From Chthoniobacterales bacterium (GTDB lineage: Bacteria > Verrucomicrobiota > Verrucomicrobiia > Chthoniobacterales > UBA6821), in assembly GCA_026461395.1 (NCBI GenBank), contig JAPJNA010000014.1, positions 1 to 56,374 of the forward strand: DNA of 56,374 nucleotides, given 5' to 3'. The position numbers were made by a program, and so were the translations under genes. Positions 45,264 through 53,884 of the stretch are shown here, piece by piece. The notes beneath the pieces were generated by a model that ran no database searches, was not told the DNA's origin, and was given only the letters and a program-made list of their open reading frames with translations. Within the stretch, counting starts at the first letter, position 1. Each line of letters begins with the position of its first letter.

Positions 45264-45821
45264 CTACTCGCTAGGGGTAAACTGGGTAATCTTAGTACCT
45301 TGAACTCCTAGACCTGCCATCAACCCCTTCTGGCCGAAGAAGAAGGCGAAAATTCCCTTCTGCATGGTGGTGGTGGACATAGAAGAAGTGAATCCCTCAT
45401 CGGCAACGACAAGTGATGGAGCGCCACCGAGTTCGAATCCTCCACTCTTGTTAAGATAATGAAGGGAGCGTTCATCCATGAAGAAGAGGGCGTAGGAAAA
45501 CTTCTGGATTCCCGCCTGCAGCCCATAGGAGACGGCCGATGTGTTGAAGTATCCGGCGACATGACCATCCTTGAAAAGAACTCCGTTGCCAGTCTGCGCC
45601 CCACCGATGAATCCTGCCTTGTAAACAGTGGGAAAAATCAAGACCGCAATAGATTTCTCGCTGATCGCCCGGGCACCGGGGTTATTCCTATAAAGTCTGT
45701 GGAGTGCTTTCTCCGACTGATATCTGAGTTCCGAAGCCGTCTCGGCCTTGGCTTGAGGAATCAGTAGCAGAGTGGCGACGAGGGCCAAGGCGGCAATGAA
45801 ACTGAGCTGAAGTGTCTTCAT
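45264..45821 (-). CDS. Exported SYLF/Ysc84-domain lipid-binding protein
   Basis: A 185-residue protein with a signal peptide ending at PQAKA (about residue 26). The mature part is the SYLF (Ysc84) domain: ALHRLYRNNPGARAISEKSIAVLIFP, GFIGGAQTGNGVLFKDG, YFNTSAVSYGLQAGIQKFSY, FELGGAPSLVVADEG and LMAGLGVQGTKIT. In eukaryotes the domain binds phosphoinositides; in bacteria these periplasmic proteins are of unknown function. It starts 35 bp after the thioredoxin-like gene's stop on the same strand. Confidence 0.9.
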   Translation of the reverse strand: MKTLQLSFIAALALVATLLLIPQAKAETASELRYQSEKALHRLYRNNPGARAISEKSIAVLIFPTVYKAGFIGGAQTGNGVLFKDGHVAGYFNTSAVSYGLQAGIQKFSYALFFMDERSLHYLNKSGGFELGGAPSLVVADEGFTSSMSTTTMQKGIFAFFFGQKGLMAGLGVQGTKITQFTPSE

Positions 45822-45856
45822 GGATGATATTGATTGTGGAGTTATAGAAAATTCAA

Positions 45857-46372
45857 TCAGCGCCGAAGTTGCATCTGGACCTCGGCATTGTTTATTGAGA
45901 GATCAAGGATGCGCTGGCCCGGCAGCGTCTTGGTGCTGAGACAATCAAGGTTCCCGTCACGACCAATAACAATAACGGCAAATCCTTTGGTCACATCATA
46001 AACGGATGCCACCGCCGCGGGGTCATCCACAAGAATGAACGGGATATTGGAAGGGATGCGCCCTCCCTCCGAGGTAAAAGCGGCAAAGAAAAGCATCCCT
46101 TGGGAAGCAAGGCGCTCGTAGCGGCCCTTGAGTTCCTTCATCTGGGAACGGAAAGCTCGGTCCTTGGGCGAGGATGCGATGAGCAAGACGACAGGTTTAC
46201 CCTTGAGCGAGGCAAGTGTGATCTTGCGGCCGGCCGAGGCACCTCCGGTAAAACCCGGTGCGGCGTTGACCACCAGAGAATCCTTCGCGAGCAGCTTCAT
46301 CCCATTTGCTCCCAGGATCAGCGATGTGATCAGGAGGAGAACGATACTCCTGAAACGTGCGGCACTCTTCAT
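45857..46372 (-). CDS. Exported thioredoxin-fold-like protein lacking CXXC
   Basis: A 171-residue protein with a signal sequence (RSIVLLLITSLILGANG, about residues 8-24). The pattern ITLASLKGKPVVLLIASSPK, RSQMKELKGRYERLASQGML, then VTKGFAVIVIGRDGNL is that of AhpC/TSA or thioredoxin-like folds, with cis-proline and strand order plausible, but the catalytic cysteines are absent; only C144 is present, in a late position. It may be a structural or binding relative of the DUF4174 type. It follows frr after about 40 bp on the same strand. Confidence 0.6.
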   Translation of the reverse strand: MKSAARFRSIVLLLITSLILGANGMKLLAKDSLVVNAAPGFTGGASAGRKITLASLKGKPVVLLIASSPKDRAFRSQMKELKGRYERLASQGMLFFAAFTSEGGRIPSNIPFILVDDPAAVASVYDVTKGFAVIVIGRDGNLDCLSTKTLPGQRILDLSINNAEVQMQLRR

Positions 46373-46411
46373 GAAGGATCGGTAGCTGGTAACGTAAAAA
46401 CCCGTGACGAC

Positions 46412-46972
46412 TTAGACAGTCATGAGCTCGGCTTCCTTGTGGGAGACGTGCTTGTCAATCGACTCAACCTGCTTGTCGGTGAGCTTCTGGATCTCCTTCT
46501 CGGAGCGCTCAAGATCATCCTCGGTGATGTCTCCTTCCTTCTGAAGTTTTTTTGCACCCTCCATCGCCTCACGACGGCAAGCGCGCACACGGACACGGGT
46601 CTCTTCAGCGATCTTGTTAATGGTCTTCACAAGATCCTTACGACGCTCCTCGGAAAGCTCGGGAATGCGCAGGCGGATGAGCTTGCCGTCGACTGCGGGA
46701 TTAATGCCGATCTTGCTTTCCTGGAGGGCCCGCTCGATATCCTGGACGGTTCCGGCGTCGAAGGGCTGGATCACGAGTAACCTGGGCTCGGGAGAAGTAA
46801 TGAGGGCAAGTTGCTTCAGCTTCATGCTGCTGCCGTAGGCTGTGACATCGATGTTCTCAACAAGGGCCGGTGAGGCCTTTCCGGTGCGGATCGCATTGAA
46901 CTCATGCATCATGAATTCTCCGGCTTTCTCCATGCCGGCTTCGGCTTCAAAAAGGACTTCCTCTGCGCTCAT
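46412..46972 (-). CDS. frr: Ribosome recycling factor
   Basis: A 186-residue factor that, with EF-G, splits post-termination ribosomes. Conserved blocks are EFNAIRTGKASPALVENIDV, LALITSPEPRLLVIQPFDAG, KIGINPAVDGKLIRLRIPEL and the C-terminal helix with KEIQKLTDKQVESIDKHV. Length is standard. It follows pyrH after 39 bp, the usual pyrH-frr order; rpsB and tsf, which often precede pyrH, are not here. Confidence 0.98.
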   Translation of the reverse strand: MSAEEVLFEAEAGMEKAGEFMMHEFNAIRTGKASPALVENIDVTAYGSSMKLKQLALITSPEPRLLVIQPFDAGTVQDIERALQESKIGINPAVDGKLIRLRIPELSEERRKDLVKTINKIAEETRVRVRACRREAMEGAKKLQKEGDITEDDLERSEKEIQKLTDKQVESIDKHVSHKEAELMTV

Positions 46973-47011
46973 AGTCTGTGGTGTGGTGAAGGGTGAATTA
47001 GGGAAATTTCC

Positions 47012-47761
47012 CTAGAGGGCTGGCGTGGTATCCGACACGAGGGTTCCGATAGCTTCGCCGCGTACAGCACGCAGGATATTCGCGGGATCGGACATGTCAA
47101 AAACGATGATCGGCATGGCATTGTCCATGCAGAGGGAAAAAGCCGTCGAGTCCATCACCTCCAGGCGGCGACTCAAGGCCTCCGAGTAAGTCAGGGTATC
47201 GAAACGCTTCGCCTCAGGGTTCTTCACGGGATCAGAGTCGTAGATCCCGTCGACCTTGGTTGCCTTGAGGATGATATCGGCACCGATCTCATTGGCACGG
47301 AGCGCGGCGGTCGTATCGGTCGAGAAGAAAGGATTACCGGTACCCGCGACGAAAATAACGATGTGGCCGTTCTCCAGATGGCGGATAGCCCGGCGAACAA
47401 TGAAGGGCTCCGCAACGTTGTTCATCTGGATGGCGGTCTGGACGCGCGTGGAATGACCCAGATCCTCCAGGGCACTCATCAGCGCCATCCCGTTGATCAC
47501 CGTGGCAAGCATCCCCATATAGTCCGCCGTGGCACGATTCATCCCCCGGTGGCTTGCGGCGAGACCGCGCCAGATGTTGCCTCCTCCAACCACAACTGCC
47601 ACCTCCACTCCCATCTTGCGAACCTCTGCAATGGAGGCCGCCACTTTCTGCACGATTTGAGGCGAGACGCTATCAGAACTCCCCTTCTCCTTAAGTGCCT
47701 CACCACTTATCTTAAGGACGATGCGGCTGTATTTCGGCGAAGACGACAAGGTATCGGACAT
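47012..47761 (-). CDS. pyrH: Uridylate kinase
   Basis: A 249-residue hexameric bacterial UMP kinase of the amino acid kinase fold. Marks are [15 protein letters not shown] at the start, [55 protein letters not shown] and the C-terminal [14 protein letters not shown]. It sits between fmt and frr on the minus strand. Confidence 0.97.
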   Translation of the reverse strand: MSDTLSSSPKYSRIVLKISGEALKEKGSSDSVSPQIVQKVAASIAEVRKMGVEVAVVVGGGNIWRGLAASHRGMNRATADYMGMLATVINGMALMSALEDLGHSTRVQTAIQMNNVAEPFIVRRAIRHLENGHIVIFVAGTGNPFFSTDTTAALRANEIGADIILKATKVDGIYDSDPVKNPEAKRFDTLTYSEALSRRLEVMDSTAFSLCMDNAMPIIVFDMSDPANILRAVRGEAIGTLVSDTTPAL

Positions 47762-47835
47762 GAGGACAAATCAAACCGCAGGAGAGGCCCGAGGCAAAGT
47801 CAAATCGGCACCATCAAATCCTCACAACCATGCCC

Positions 47836-48771
47836 TTACGGGCCAGTTTTTAGCGCTCGACCGCGCGCAAAGGCAGCTGAATGCATCCGTGCCTTTCCCT
47901 CGGGCTGGATCATTCGAAGCAGAAGCCCCCCATCACCGCAGGCAACCAGCACTCCTCGTTCATCGACCCGGAGAATGCTGCCCGGCTTTCCCGAGGCCTT
48001 CCGGGCAAGGATTGCCGAATGAATCTTGAGAGAAATCGCCTCTCCATTCGACGCAGGAAGAGTCGCTACGGCAGCAGGCCTCGGTTGAAGGGAGCGGATT
48101 TTTTGTTCCAGCACGACTGCGGGTTGACTCCAGTCGAGCAATGACTCTTCCCTTCCGATTTTACCGGTGACGGTAGCCATCACATGATCCTGCTGGAAAC
48201 GCGGAGCATTTCCACGGGAGAGCCGTTCCAGAGCCTCGGACAGGGCAAGCGGGGCCAAATTGGCAAGTTTTTCCGAAAGCGAACCGGCAGTCTCGCGTCG
48301 CGCGAGAGGAATGCTTTTTTCAAGAATGACATCGCCAGTGTCGAGTCCCTCGGCCATATGCATGATGGTGACGCCGCTTGTCCGGTCTCCCGAGGCAATG
48401 GCTGCCTGGATTGGGGAGGCTCCACGATGGCGCGGAAGCACCGAGGCATGGATATTCAGGCAGGCAAGGGAAGGCGCCTCGAGAAGCTCCTTGGGTAGGA
48501 TCCGCCCGTAAGCCATCGTGACCATGACTTCCGGGACAAGTTGCCGAACCCAGGAAATGGCCTCGGGAAGTCGTGGGGATTCCGGTTGGAGCATCGGAAT
48601 TTCGGGAGCCAGTTTGAGTATCTCCTCCTTGATCGCTGGAGCCTTGAGATCGCGGTGTCGTCCGGCCGGGCGGTCTGGCTGAGTCAGGACGCCTGCTAAG
48701 GTGTGGTGAGCCATCAGATAGTTCAGGGTCGGAATCCCGATATCCCCAGTGCCGGCGAAAATGACGCGCAT
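47836..48771 (-). CDS. fmt: Methionyl-tRNA formyltransferase
   Basis: A 311-residue enzyme that formylates initiator Met-tRNA with 10-formyl-THF. The start at 48771 (MRVIFAGTGDIGIPTL) is the family opening; the 37 codons upstream overlap the next gene's coding region. The folate site NIHASVLPRHRGASPIQAAI holds the catalytic N and H, with D in GLDTGDVIL. The C-terminal tRNA-binding domain runs from about residue 205. The usual partner def is absent; the gene lies between a zinc-ribbon protein and pyrH. Confidence 0.95.
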   Translation of the reverse strand: MRVIFAGTGDIGIPTLNYLMAHHTLAGVLTQPDRPAGRHRDLKAPAIKEEILKLAPEIPMLQPESPRLPEAISWVRQLVPEVMVTMAYGRILPKELLEAPSLACLNIHASVLPRHRGASPIQAAIASGDRTSGVTIMHMAEGLDTGDVILEKSIPLARRETAGSLSEKLANLAPLALSEALERLSRGNAPRFQQDHVMATVTGKIGREESLLDWSQPAVVLEQKIRSLQPRPAAVATLPASNGEAISLKIHSAILARKASGKPGSILRVDERGVLVACGDGGLLLRMIQPEGKARMHSAAFARGRALKTGP

Positions 48772-48793
48772 TCGTATGGGGCCAATCAGACCT

Positions 48794-49042
48794 TTAGTAG
48801 CCGAAGGACGACGGGATCCCTGAATTGCGGCGGCCTTTAATCGCTGCCTTGGAGACCTTAGACATTCTAAGATCTTCCGCACTCACCTCACGGCTTCCAA
48901 GTGATGCCGAGCACCCGGTGCAGAGATAGTCGTAGATCTCCTTGTCAGGTAGAACCAGCAAGAGCATCTCCCTCACCGGCACCGCCTTGGCGCATTTATT
49001 GCAATAGAGCGAGGACGCCCGAAGATTCTCGAACTGGCTCAT
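48794..49042 (-). CDS. Small two-CXXC zinc-ribbon protein
   Basis: An 82-residue protein with C14-x2-C17 and C41-x2-C44, a likely zinc ribbon, followed by a basic tail (KVSKAAIKGRRNSGIPSSFGY). No signal peptide. I do not recognise the family. Its place between adk and fmt in a translation-associated run, 22 bp upstream of fmt and 19 bp downstream of adk, suggests a ribosome, RNA or transcription accessory role, which is inference from context only. Confidence 0.7.
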   Translation of the reverse strand: MSQFENLRASSLYCNKCAKAVPVREMLLLVLPDKEIYDYLCTGCSASLGSREVSAEDLRMSKVSKAAIKGRRNSGIPSSFGY

Positions 49043-49061
49043 GAAGCTGTGATCTAACTCC

Positions 49062-49679
49062 CTATCGTGGAGTCAGAGTGGAACTCTCGGCAGATGTTTC
49101 CTCCAGAAGTCCTTCCAAAACCTTGTGGAGCACTTCCAGCGGCGTCATCGAGGCATCAATATCATGACGCTTCACCGACGAGTAGTGGCTCAGCATCGGC
49201 TTGGATTCGGAATCATAGGTGCCAAGACGGTTGCGGATGACCTCCTCGTTGGCGTCGTCAAGTCGGTTATCGCGCAGCGCACGCTTCTTGAGACGGGCAA
49301 CCAGCTTATCCCGATCAGGACAGGAAAGATGAAAGACCCTGCGGACCTCGATATGAGTCTCCATGAGCACGGCTTGGGCGACATTACGCGGAATTCCGTC
49401 CAGGATGAGGTGATCGCGCTCGGGTTTGAACTTTCCGGATTCCACAGTCATGCGGATCGACTCATGCCAGAGCCTGACGGTCATCTCGTCGGGAACAAGC
49501 TCTCCCTTGCTGGAGTACTCAAGGAACTGGGCGCCTAGTTCACTAGTGGGATCGAGCGACCGGAAGACATCGCCGCAAGCGAAGTGGTAGAAGCCTGGAA
49601 TCTTACCCAAGATCTTGCCTTGGGTTCCCTTGCCGCTTCCGGGAGCGCCAAAAATCAGAATGGTGCGGTAACGTGACAT
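49062..49679 (-). CDS. adk: Adenylate kinase, short form without LID domain
   Basis: A 205-residue nucleoside monophosphate kinase from ATG 49679 (MSRYRTILIFGAPGSGKGTQ); the P-loop is at 11-20. LILDGIPRNVAQA replaces the usual DGFPRT, and the region between RLKKRALRDNRLDDANEEV and the final helices is too short for a zinc- or disulfide-type LID, as in cytosolic or UMP/CMP-kinase-like forms. AMP preference is probable but not certain. It heads the run adk, zinc-ribbon, fmt, pyrH, frr. Confidence 0.88.
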   Translation of the reverse strand: MSRYRTILIFGAPGSGKGTQGKILGKIPGFYHFACGDVFRSLDPTSELGAQFLEYSSKGELVPDEMTVRLWHESIRMTVESGKFKPERDHLILDGIPRNVAQAVLMETHIEVRRVFHLSCPDRDKLVARLKKRALRDNRLDDANEEVIRNRLGTYDSESKPMLSHYSSVKRHDIDASMTPLEVLHKVLEGLLEETSAESSTLTPR

Positions 49680-49747
49680 AAGACTTATCAGAACTAACTT
49701 AGGGCAGCATCCATGGAAAATCAACGGCCCAATGCGCGGAGAGCGCG

Positions 49748-49777
49748 TTGACAAAGAAAAAAAGGGAGAGATGATAT
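49748..49777 (+). promoter_or_regulatory. Candidate promoter for the GspE/PilB pair
   Basis: A perfect TTGACA at 49748-49753 is followed after 18 bases by TGATAT (49772-49777), a poor -10 box. A small GCGC-GGAGA-GCGC hairpin lies just upstream. The ATG of the ATPase is at 49805. Confidence 0.3.
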
Positions 49778-49804
49778 GCCTCCTCACGCAATCATCCCCC
49801 GACA

Positions 49805-51466
49805 ATGCCCGCCAACGACGAATATGTAATCGAGATCCTGAAGGATGTGGGTCTCATGTCCCAGGAGCAGGCGGATGATCTCTCAGGTAGGACGGGAGGA
49901 CTCCATATGGTGGAGACACTCATCAAGGAGGGCACGGTAAGTGCAGAGGATGTGGCTCGGACGCTTGCCTCCCAGAATGGCATGGATTTTGTCGACCTCT
50001 CCCTAGTGACCCCCAGCCCTGAATTGATCAATCTCCTGTCGCCGGAAACTGCACGGCGTTACAAGACGGTACCCGTTTCCGAACATGATGGGTCGCTCGT
50101 GCTCGCGATCGCCGATCCGATGGATTTCGAGGCATTCGACAGCATTGGATTCCTTCTCAAGAGACCCGTGGAATTCGTCTGCGCCGTCCCGACACAAATC
50201 CATGATAAGCTCGACCGCCTCTATCCCCAAGGTCTCGAGGAACTCGGCAAAGCGGTTGTCACCGAAGAGGAGGAAGACTACACAGGCGACGACGATGCCC
50301 CGATCATCCGCTTGGTCTCCAGTCTACTGATCGAAGCCCAGAACCATAGGGCAAGCGATATTCACATTGAGCCTATGGAGAAGCGACTAAGAATCCGCTA
50401 TCGTATCGATGGGAATCTTCAGGAAATGCAGAGCCCTCCAAAAAAGCTTCAGGGAGCGATCATCAGCCGCTTGAAGATCATGACTGCCTCCATGAACATC
50501 GCCGAAAAGCGCATTCCCCAAGATGGACGTATCCAGATAAAGATGGGTGAAAAGACGATCGATCTGCGTGTCAGCAGCGTTCCCACCGTCCATGGGGAAA
50601 GTATTGTCATGCGTATCCTCGACAAGTCCTCGCTGATGCTTGGGCTGCCCGAGCTCGGTTTCATGAGCGATGACCAGGCAACCTTTGAGCGGTTGGTACA
50701 GATGCCGGACGGCATTATCCTGGTTACGGGTCCGACGGGGTCGGGAAAAACTACTACCCTCTACGGTTGCCTCAACTATATGAACCGACCTGACCGCAAG
50801 ATCATCACGGTCGAGGAACCGGTCGAGTACCAGATGACCGGCATTAACCAAGTACAGGTTAACGCAGAGGTTGGGATGACCTTTGCGGCGGCGCTACGAT
50901 CCATGCTGCGCCAAGCACCCAATATTGTGATGCTAGGTGAGATTCGAGACAAGGAGACCGCCGAGATAGCAATCAACGCCTCACTGACTGGACATCTTGT
51001 GCTCTCCACCCTTCACACCAACGACGCCCCGGCAGCGGTTGCCCGTCTCGTGGACATCGGCGTGCAGCCTTTCCTCGTTTCGAGCGCTGTGCGCGGTATC
51101 ATAGCCCAGCGCCTTGTCAGAAAGCTCTGTGCGAATTGCAAGGTGCCCGGGGAAATGAGCGAGTACGAGGCAAGGGTATTGAACCTCGATGCCTCACAGC
51201 TCTCCAAGGCAACGCTCATGCGTGCAGTGGGATGCGAAAAATGCCGCGGCAAGGGCTTCCGCGGACGCATGGGAATCTTTGAGATCTTCGTGGCCGACGA
51301 CGAAATTCGCCAGATGATCAACCGTAACGCTACCACCCTTCAACTCCGACACAGAACTAGGGAAATGGGGATGAGAACCCTGCGAGAGGATGGTATCCGC
51401 AAGGTTCTTGCCGGTCTCACCACTCCAGAAGAGGTCATTTCCAGCACCATGGGTGAAAGCCATTAG
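49805..51466 (+). CDS. Type II secretion/type IV pilus assembly ATPase, GspE/PilB family, copy 1
   Basis: A 553-residue hexameric motor ATPase. An N-terminal MshEN-type domain (about 5-140, with VSAEDVARTLASQNGMDFVDL) precedes the catalytic core. Walker A is GPTGSGKTTT (309-318), the arginine-finger region is RASDIHIEPMEKRLRIRYRIDG, and the zinc site is C442-x2-C445/C477-x2-C480. The Walker B/Asp-box region reads RQAPNIVMLGEIRD where most members have RQDPD. An acidic linker (EEEEDYTGDDD, about 154-164) joins the halves. No other secretion or pilus gene is nearby. The second copy follows after 6 bp. Confidence 0.93.
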   Translation: MPANDEYVIEILKDVGLMSQEQADDLSGRTGGLHMVETLIKEGTVSAEDVARTLASQNGMDFVDLSLVTPSPELINLLSPETARRYKTVPVSEHDGSLVLAIADPMDFEAFDSIGFLLKRPVEFVCAVPTQIHDKLDRLYPQGLEELGKAVVTEEEEDYTGDDDAPIIRLVSSLLIEAQNHRASDIHIEPMEKRLRIRYRIDGNLQEMQSPPKKLQGAIISRLKIMTASMNIAEKRIPQDGRIQIKMGEKTIDLRVSSVPTVHGESIVMRILDKSSLMLGLPELGFMSDDQATFERLVQMPDGIILVTGPTGSGKTTTLYGCLNYMNRPDRKIITVEEPVEYQMTGINQVQVNAEVGMTFAAALRSMLRQAPNIVMLGEIRDKETAEIAINASLTGHLVLSTLHTNDAPAAVARLVDIGVQPFLVSSAVRGIIAQRLVRKLCANCKVPGEMSEYEARVLNLDASQLSKATLMRAVGCEKCRGKGFRGRMGIFEIFVADDEIRQMINRNATTLQLRHRTREMGMRTLREDGIRKVLAGLTTPEEVISSTMGESH

Positions 51467-51472
51467 TCTCCC

Positions 51473-53164
51473 ATGAATCCGCATCAGGTTATCGACATTT
51501 TTAAGCGTGCCGGAGTCCTCAACGAGATCACCGGAGAGGAACTCTTGGTGGAGACGACGAATTCGGGTCGCCCCATCGAGGAGATCCTGGTCGAACAGAA
51601 CTTCGTCACCGAGGAGTCCTTTGCCCAGACCATCGCTGCGGAGTTGGGGGTAGATGCCGTTGACCTCACCGGTTTCGAACCCCTCCCCGCTCTGCTTCAT
51701 CTCCTGCCATCCGGCATGGCCCGGCTTCACGAGGTGATGCCGGTGACAGCCTCTGGCAATGTGTTGACCGTCGCACTGGGCAATCCCTTAGACTCCCAGG
51801 CCCTTGAGGATCTTCGCTTCACACTGAACCGGGATATAGCCCAAGTCGTCGCCCCCTGCAATCAGGTCAGGAACCTCATTGCGACGCATTACGGTTCGGA
51901 GGAGACCTCCATGGAGGATGTCCTCCAACAACTCACTGCCACGGACGTTACGGAGATTGAAACCGGAGAGGATGAATTCAATGCAGCTACAGCGGCGGCC
52001 GAGGCTAACGCCACTCCGATCATCCGCTATGTCGACCTGATCCTTGATCGTGCCGTTCAGGCGCAAGCCAGTGACATACATTTCGAGCCCTTCGAGAAAG
52101 AGTTCAAAATCCGCTACCGTGTTGACGGAGCCCTCTACGAGATGGAGCCACCACCACGCCATCTGGCGATCCCCGTCACTTCGCGTCTCAAGGTGATGGC
52201 CAACCTCAACATCGCTGAACGGCGCGTTCCCCAGGATGGTCGTATCCAGCGTCAGATCGGCGACAAGACGGTTGACCTCCGTGTTTCATGCCTCCCGACG
52301 CAGTTCGGCGAAAGCGTTGTGCTCCGTGTACTCGACAGGAGCGCAGTGAAACTCGATCTGGAGACCCTCCAGATGCCGCAAGATATCTACGAGTACATCA
52401 TCGAGGTCATTGAGAAGCCCAACGGCATCTTCATCGTCTGCGGGCCCACAGGATCAGGAAAGACCACAACTCTTTACGCCTGCTTGAACAAGATCAACAC
52501 TATCGACTCGAAGCTCCTCACCGCGGAGGATCCTGTGGAGTACGAGATCGACGGAATTCTTCAGGTGCCGATCAACGAGGCAGCGGGACTCTCCTTCGCC
52601 AGGGTACTCAGAGCCTTCCTCCGTCAAGATCCCGACCGCATCATGATCGGGGAAACCCGTGATCTGGAAACAGCCCAGATCGCCATCCAGGCATCGCTTA
52701 CCGGACACTTGGTATTCACCACCCTGCATGCCAATGATTCGACCGGCGTTGTCTCCCGTCTCATCGACATGGGAGTCGAACCATTCATGCTTTCCGCATC
52801 ACTTGAGGGTGTACTGGCCCAGCGTCTCGTACGCCGCATCTGTAACCGCTGTAAAACAGCCTATGAACCCGACGAGGCGCTTCTCTCACAACTCGGCCTC
52901 TCTCCCTATGACATCGGCGATAAGACCTTCTACTTCGGCAAAGGATGCTCCGAATGCAACCAGACAGGGTATAAGGGCAGAAAAGGTCTCTATGAACTAC
53001 TCAAGGTCACCGATCCTATCCGTGCGATGATCAACGAAAAGGCTCCGGGCGTCGTCATCAGGCAGAAGGCCATGGAACTCGGCATGTCGACACTTCGAGC
53101 GGACGGTCTCCGGTGCATCTTTGATGGCATCACGACGATCGAAGAAGTCCTGAAGTACACCTGA
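51473..53164 (+). CDS. Type II secretion/type IV pilus assembly ATPase, GspE/PilB family, copy 2
   Basis: A 563-residue paralogue of the preceding gene with the same plan: MshEN-like N-domain (1-140), variable linker (EIETGEDEFNAATAAAEANA, about 161-180), QASDIHFEPFEKEFKIRYRV, Walker A GPTGSGKTTT (324-333), RQDPDRIMIGETRD and zinc cysteines C457/C460 and C492/C495. Unlike copy 1 it keeps the usual RQDPD box. Six bases separate it from copy 1, so they are cotranscribed and might form a mixed motor or serve different machines. Confidence 0.93.
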   Translation: MNPHQVIDIFKRAGVLNEITGEELLVETTNSGRPIEEILVEQNFVTEESFAQTIAAELGVDAVDLTGFEPLPALLHLLPSGMARLHEVMPVTASGNVLTVALGNPLDSQALEDLRFTLNRDIAQVVAPCNQVRNLIATHYGSEETSMEDVLQQLTATDVTEIETGEDEFNAATAAAEANATPIIRYVDLILDRAVQAQASDIHFEPFEKEFKIRYRVDGALYEMEPPPRHLAIPVTSRLKVMANLNIAERRVPQDGRIQRQIGDKTVDLRVSCLPTQFGESVVLRVLDRSAVKLDLETLQMPQDIYEYIIEVIEKPNGIFIVCGPTGSGKTTTLYACLNKINTIDSKLLTAEDPVEYEIDGILQVPINEAAGLSFARVLRAFLRQDPDRIMIGETRDLETAQIAIQASLTGHLVFTTLHANDSTGVVSRLIDMGVEPFMLSASLEGVLAQRLVRRICNRCKTAYEPDEALLSQLGLSPYDIGDKTFYFGKGCSECNQTGYKGRKGLYELLKVTDPIRAMINEKAPGVVIRQKAMELGMSTLRADGLRCIFDGITTIEEVLKYT

Positions 53165-53285
53165 TTCTTGATAAACCCCACGACCCCACGAAGGGGTAAC
53201 CGGGTTGACTTAGAGCGTTTTTGATTCAGATGTAGAAAAAGGATTTGCGGATGCCATGGGGTAGTGGGCAAGGAGTAACCGAAGC

Positions 53286-53309
53286 GGCTGTAGTCTCTAC
53301 GCTACAGCC
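53286..53309. other. Hairpin in the 239-bp spacer after the ATPase pair
   Basis: GGCTGTAG (53286-53293) and CTACAGCC (53302-53309) form a perfect 8-bp stem around an 8-base loop. The surrounding 53165-53403 spacer has no credible gene. No T-run follows the stem, so its role (RNA element or weak terminator for converging genes) is open. Confidence 0.4.
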
Positions 53310-53403
53310 CAAGAGATGCGACACAGCACAATGCCTCATGCCACCGCAAAGAATGTCTAGAGATGAAGCAAAACAGCTCTAACACCTTGGACCAAACCAA
53401 GGA

Positions 53404-53805
53404 CTATCGAGGGATGCCGGTAGGAACCGAAGGAGTCCCGACAGAATCAGCCTTAGCACCAGGAATGTTTTGGGCCGGGGCACCCAGCACCGGCAGGGAA
53501 ACCGTTGGTAGAGGAGTTGGTGTCGGCCGAGAGCCAGAAACCGGCGGAATCCAAAGGCTCTGGGCAATCAGATCCTTCTTGATCGGAGCAATGATGCTAT
53601 AACTTCCCTTGCCATCAGGGAGCATCGGCGTTCCCCAGCGATCACGGCAGACTACCTCGCGAGCAGGGATCTTCTCACCCGCCAGGGTATGGTTGATCAT
53701 ATCGATGGAAGGAGGAAGTTCCAGAGTTCCGAGAAAGGAAGATCCTCCAGCGATGAGGAGTTTTGGGAGAAGAAGCAGGAAGATCATGGAAGTTAAACCT
53801 TTCAT
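53404..53805 (-). CDS. Exported or membrane-anchored protein with Pro-rich tail
   Basis: A 133-residue product from ATG 53805 (MKGLTSMIFLLLL); a longer frame upstream overlaps the next gene and is unlikely. A hydrophobic N-terminal stretch (7-22) is a signal or anchor, followed by about 75 residues (LELPPSIDMINHTLAGEK, VVCRDRWGTPMLPDG, GSYSIIAPIKKDLIAQSL) and a Pro/Thr/Ser-rich tail. I do not recognise the family. It lies about 80 bp downstream of the BatD-like gene on the same strand. Confidence 0.55.
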   Translation of the reverse strand: MKGLTSMIFLLLLPKLLIAGGSSFLGTLELPPSIDMINHTLAGEKIPAREVVCRDRWGTPMLPDGKGSYSIIAPIKKDLIAQSLWIPPVSGSRPTPTPLPTVSLPVLGAPAQNIPGAKADSVGTPSVPTGIPR

Positions 53806-53884
53806 CAGAACGCTAACCAACCTGTGTACGGAAGACAAGTCCGGCTCGAAAGCACTGCACGCAGCACTCCTCTCTAGAATTGCT

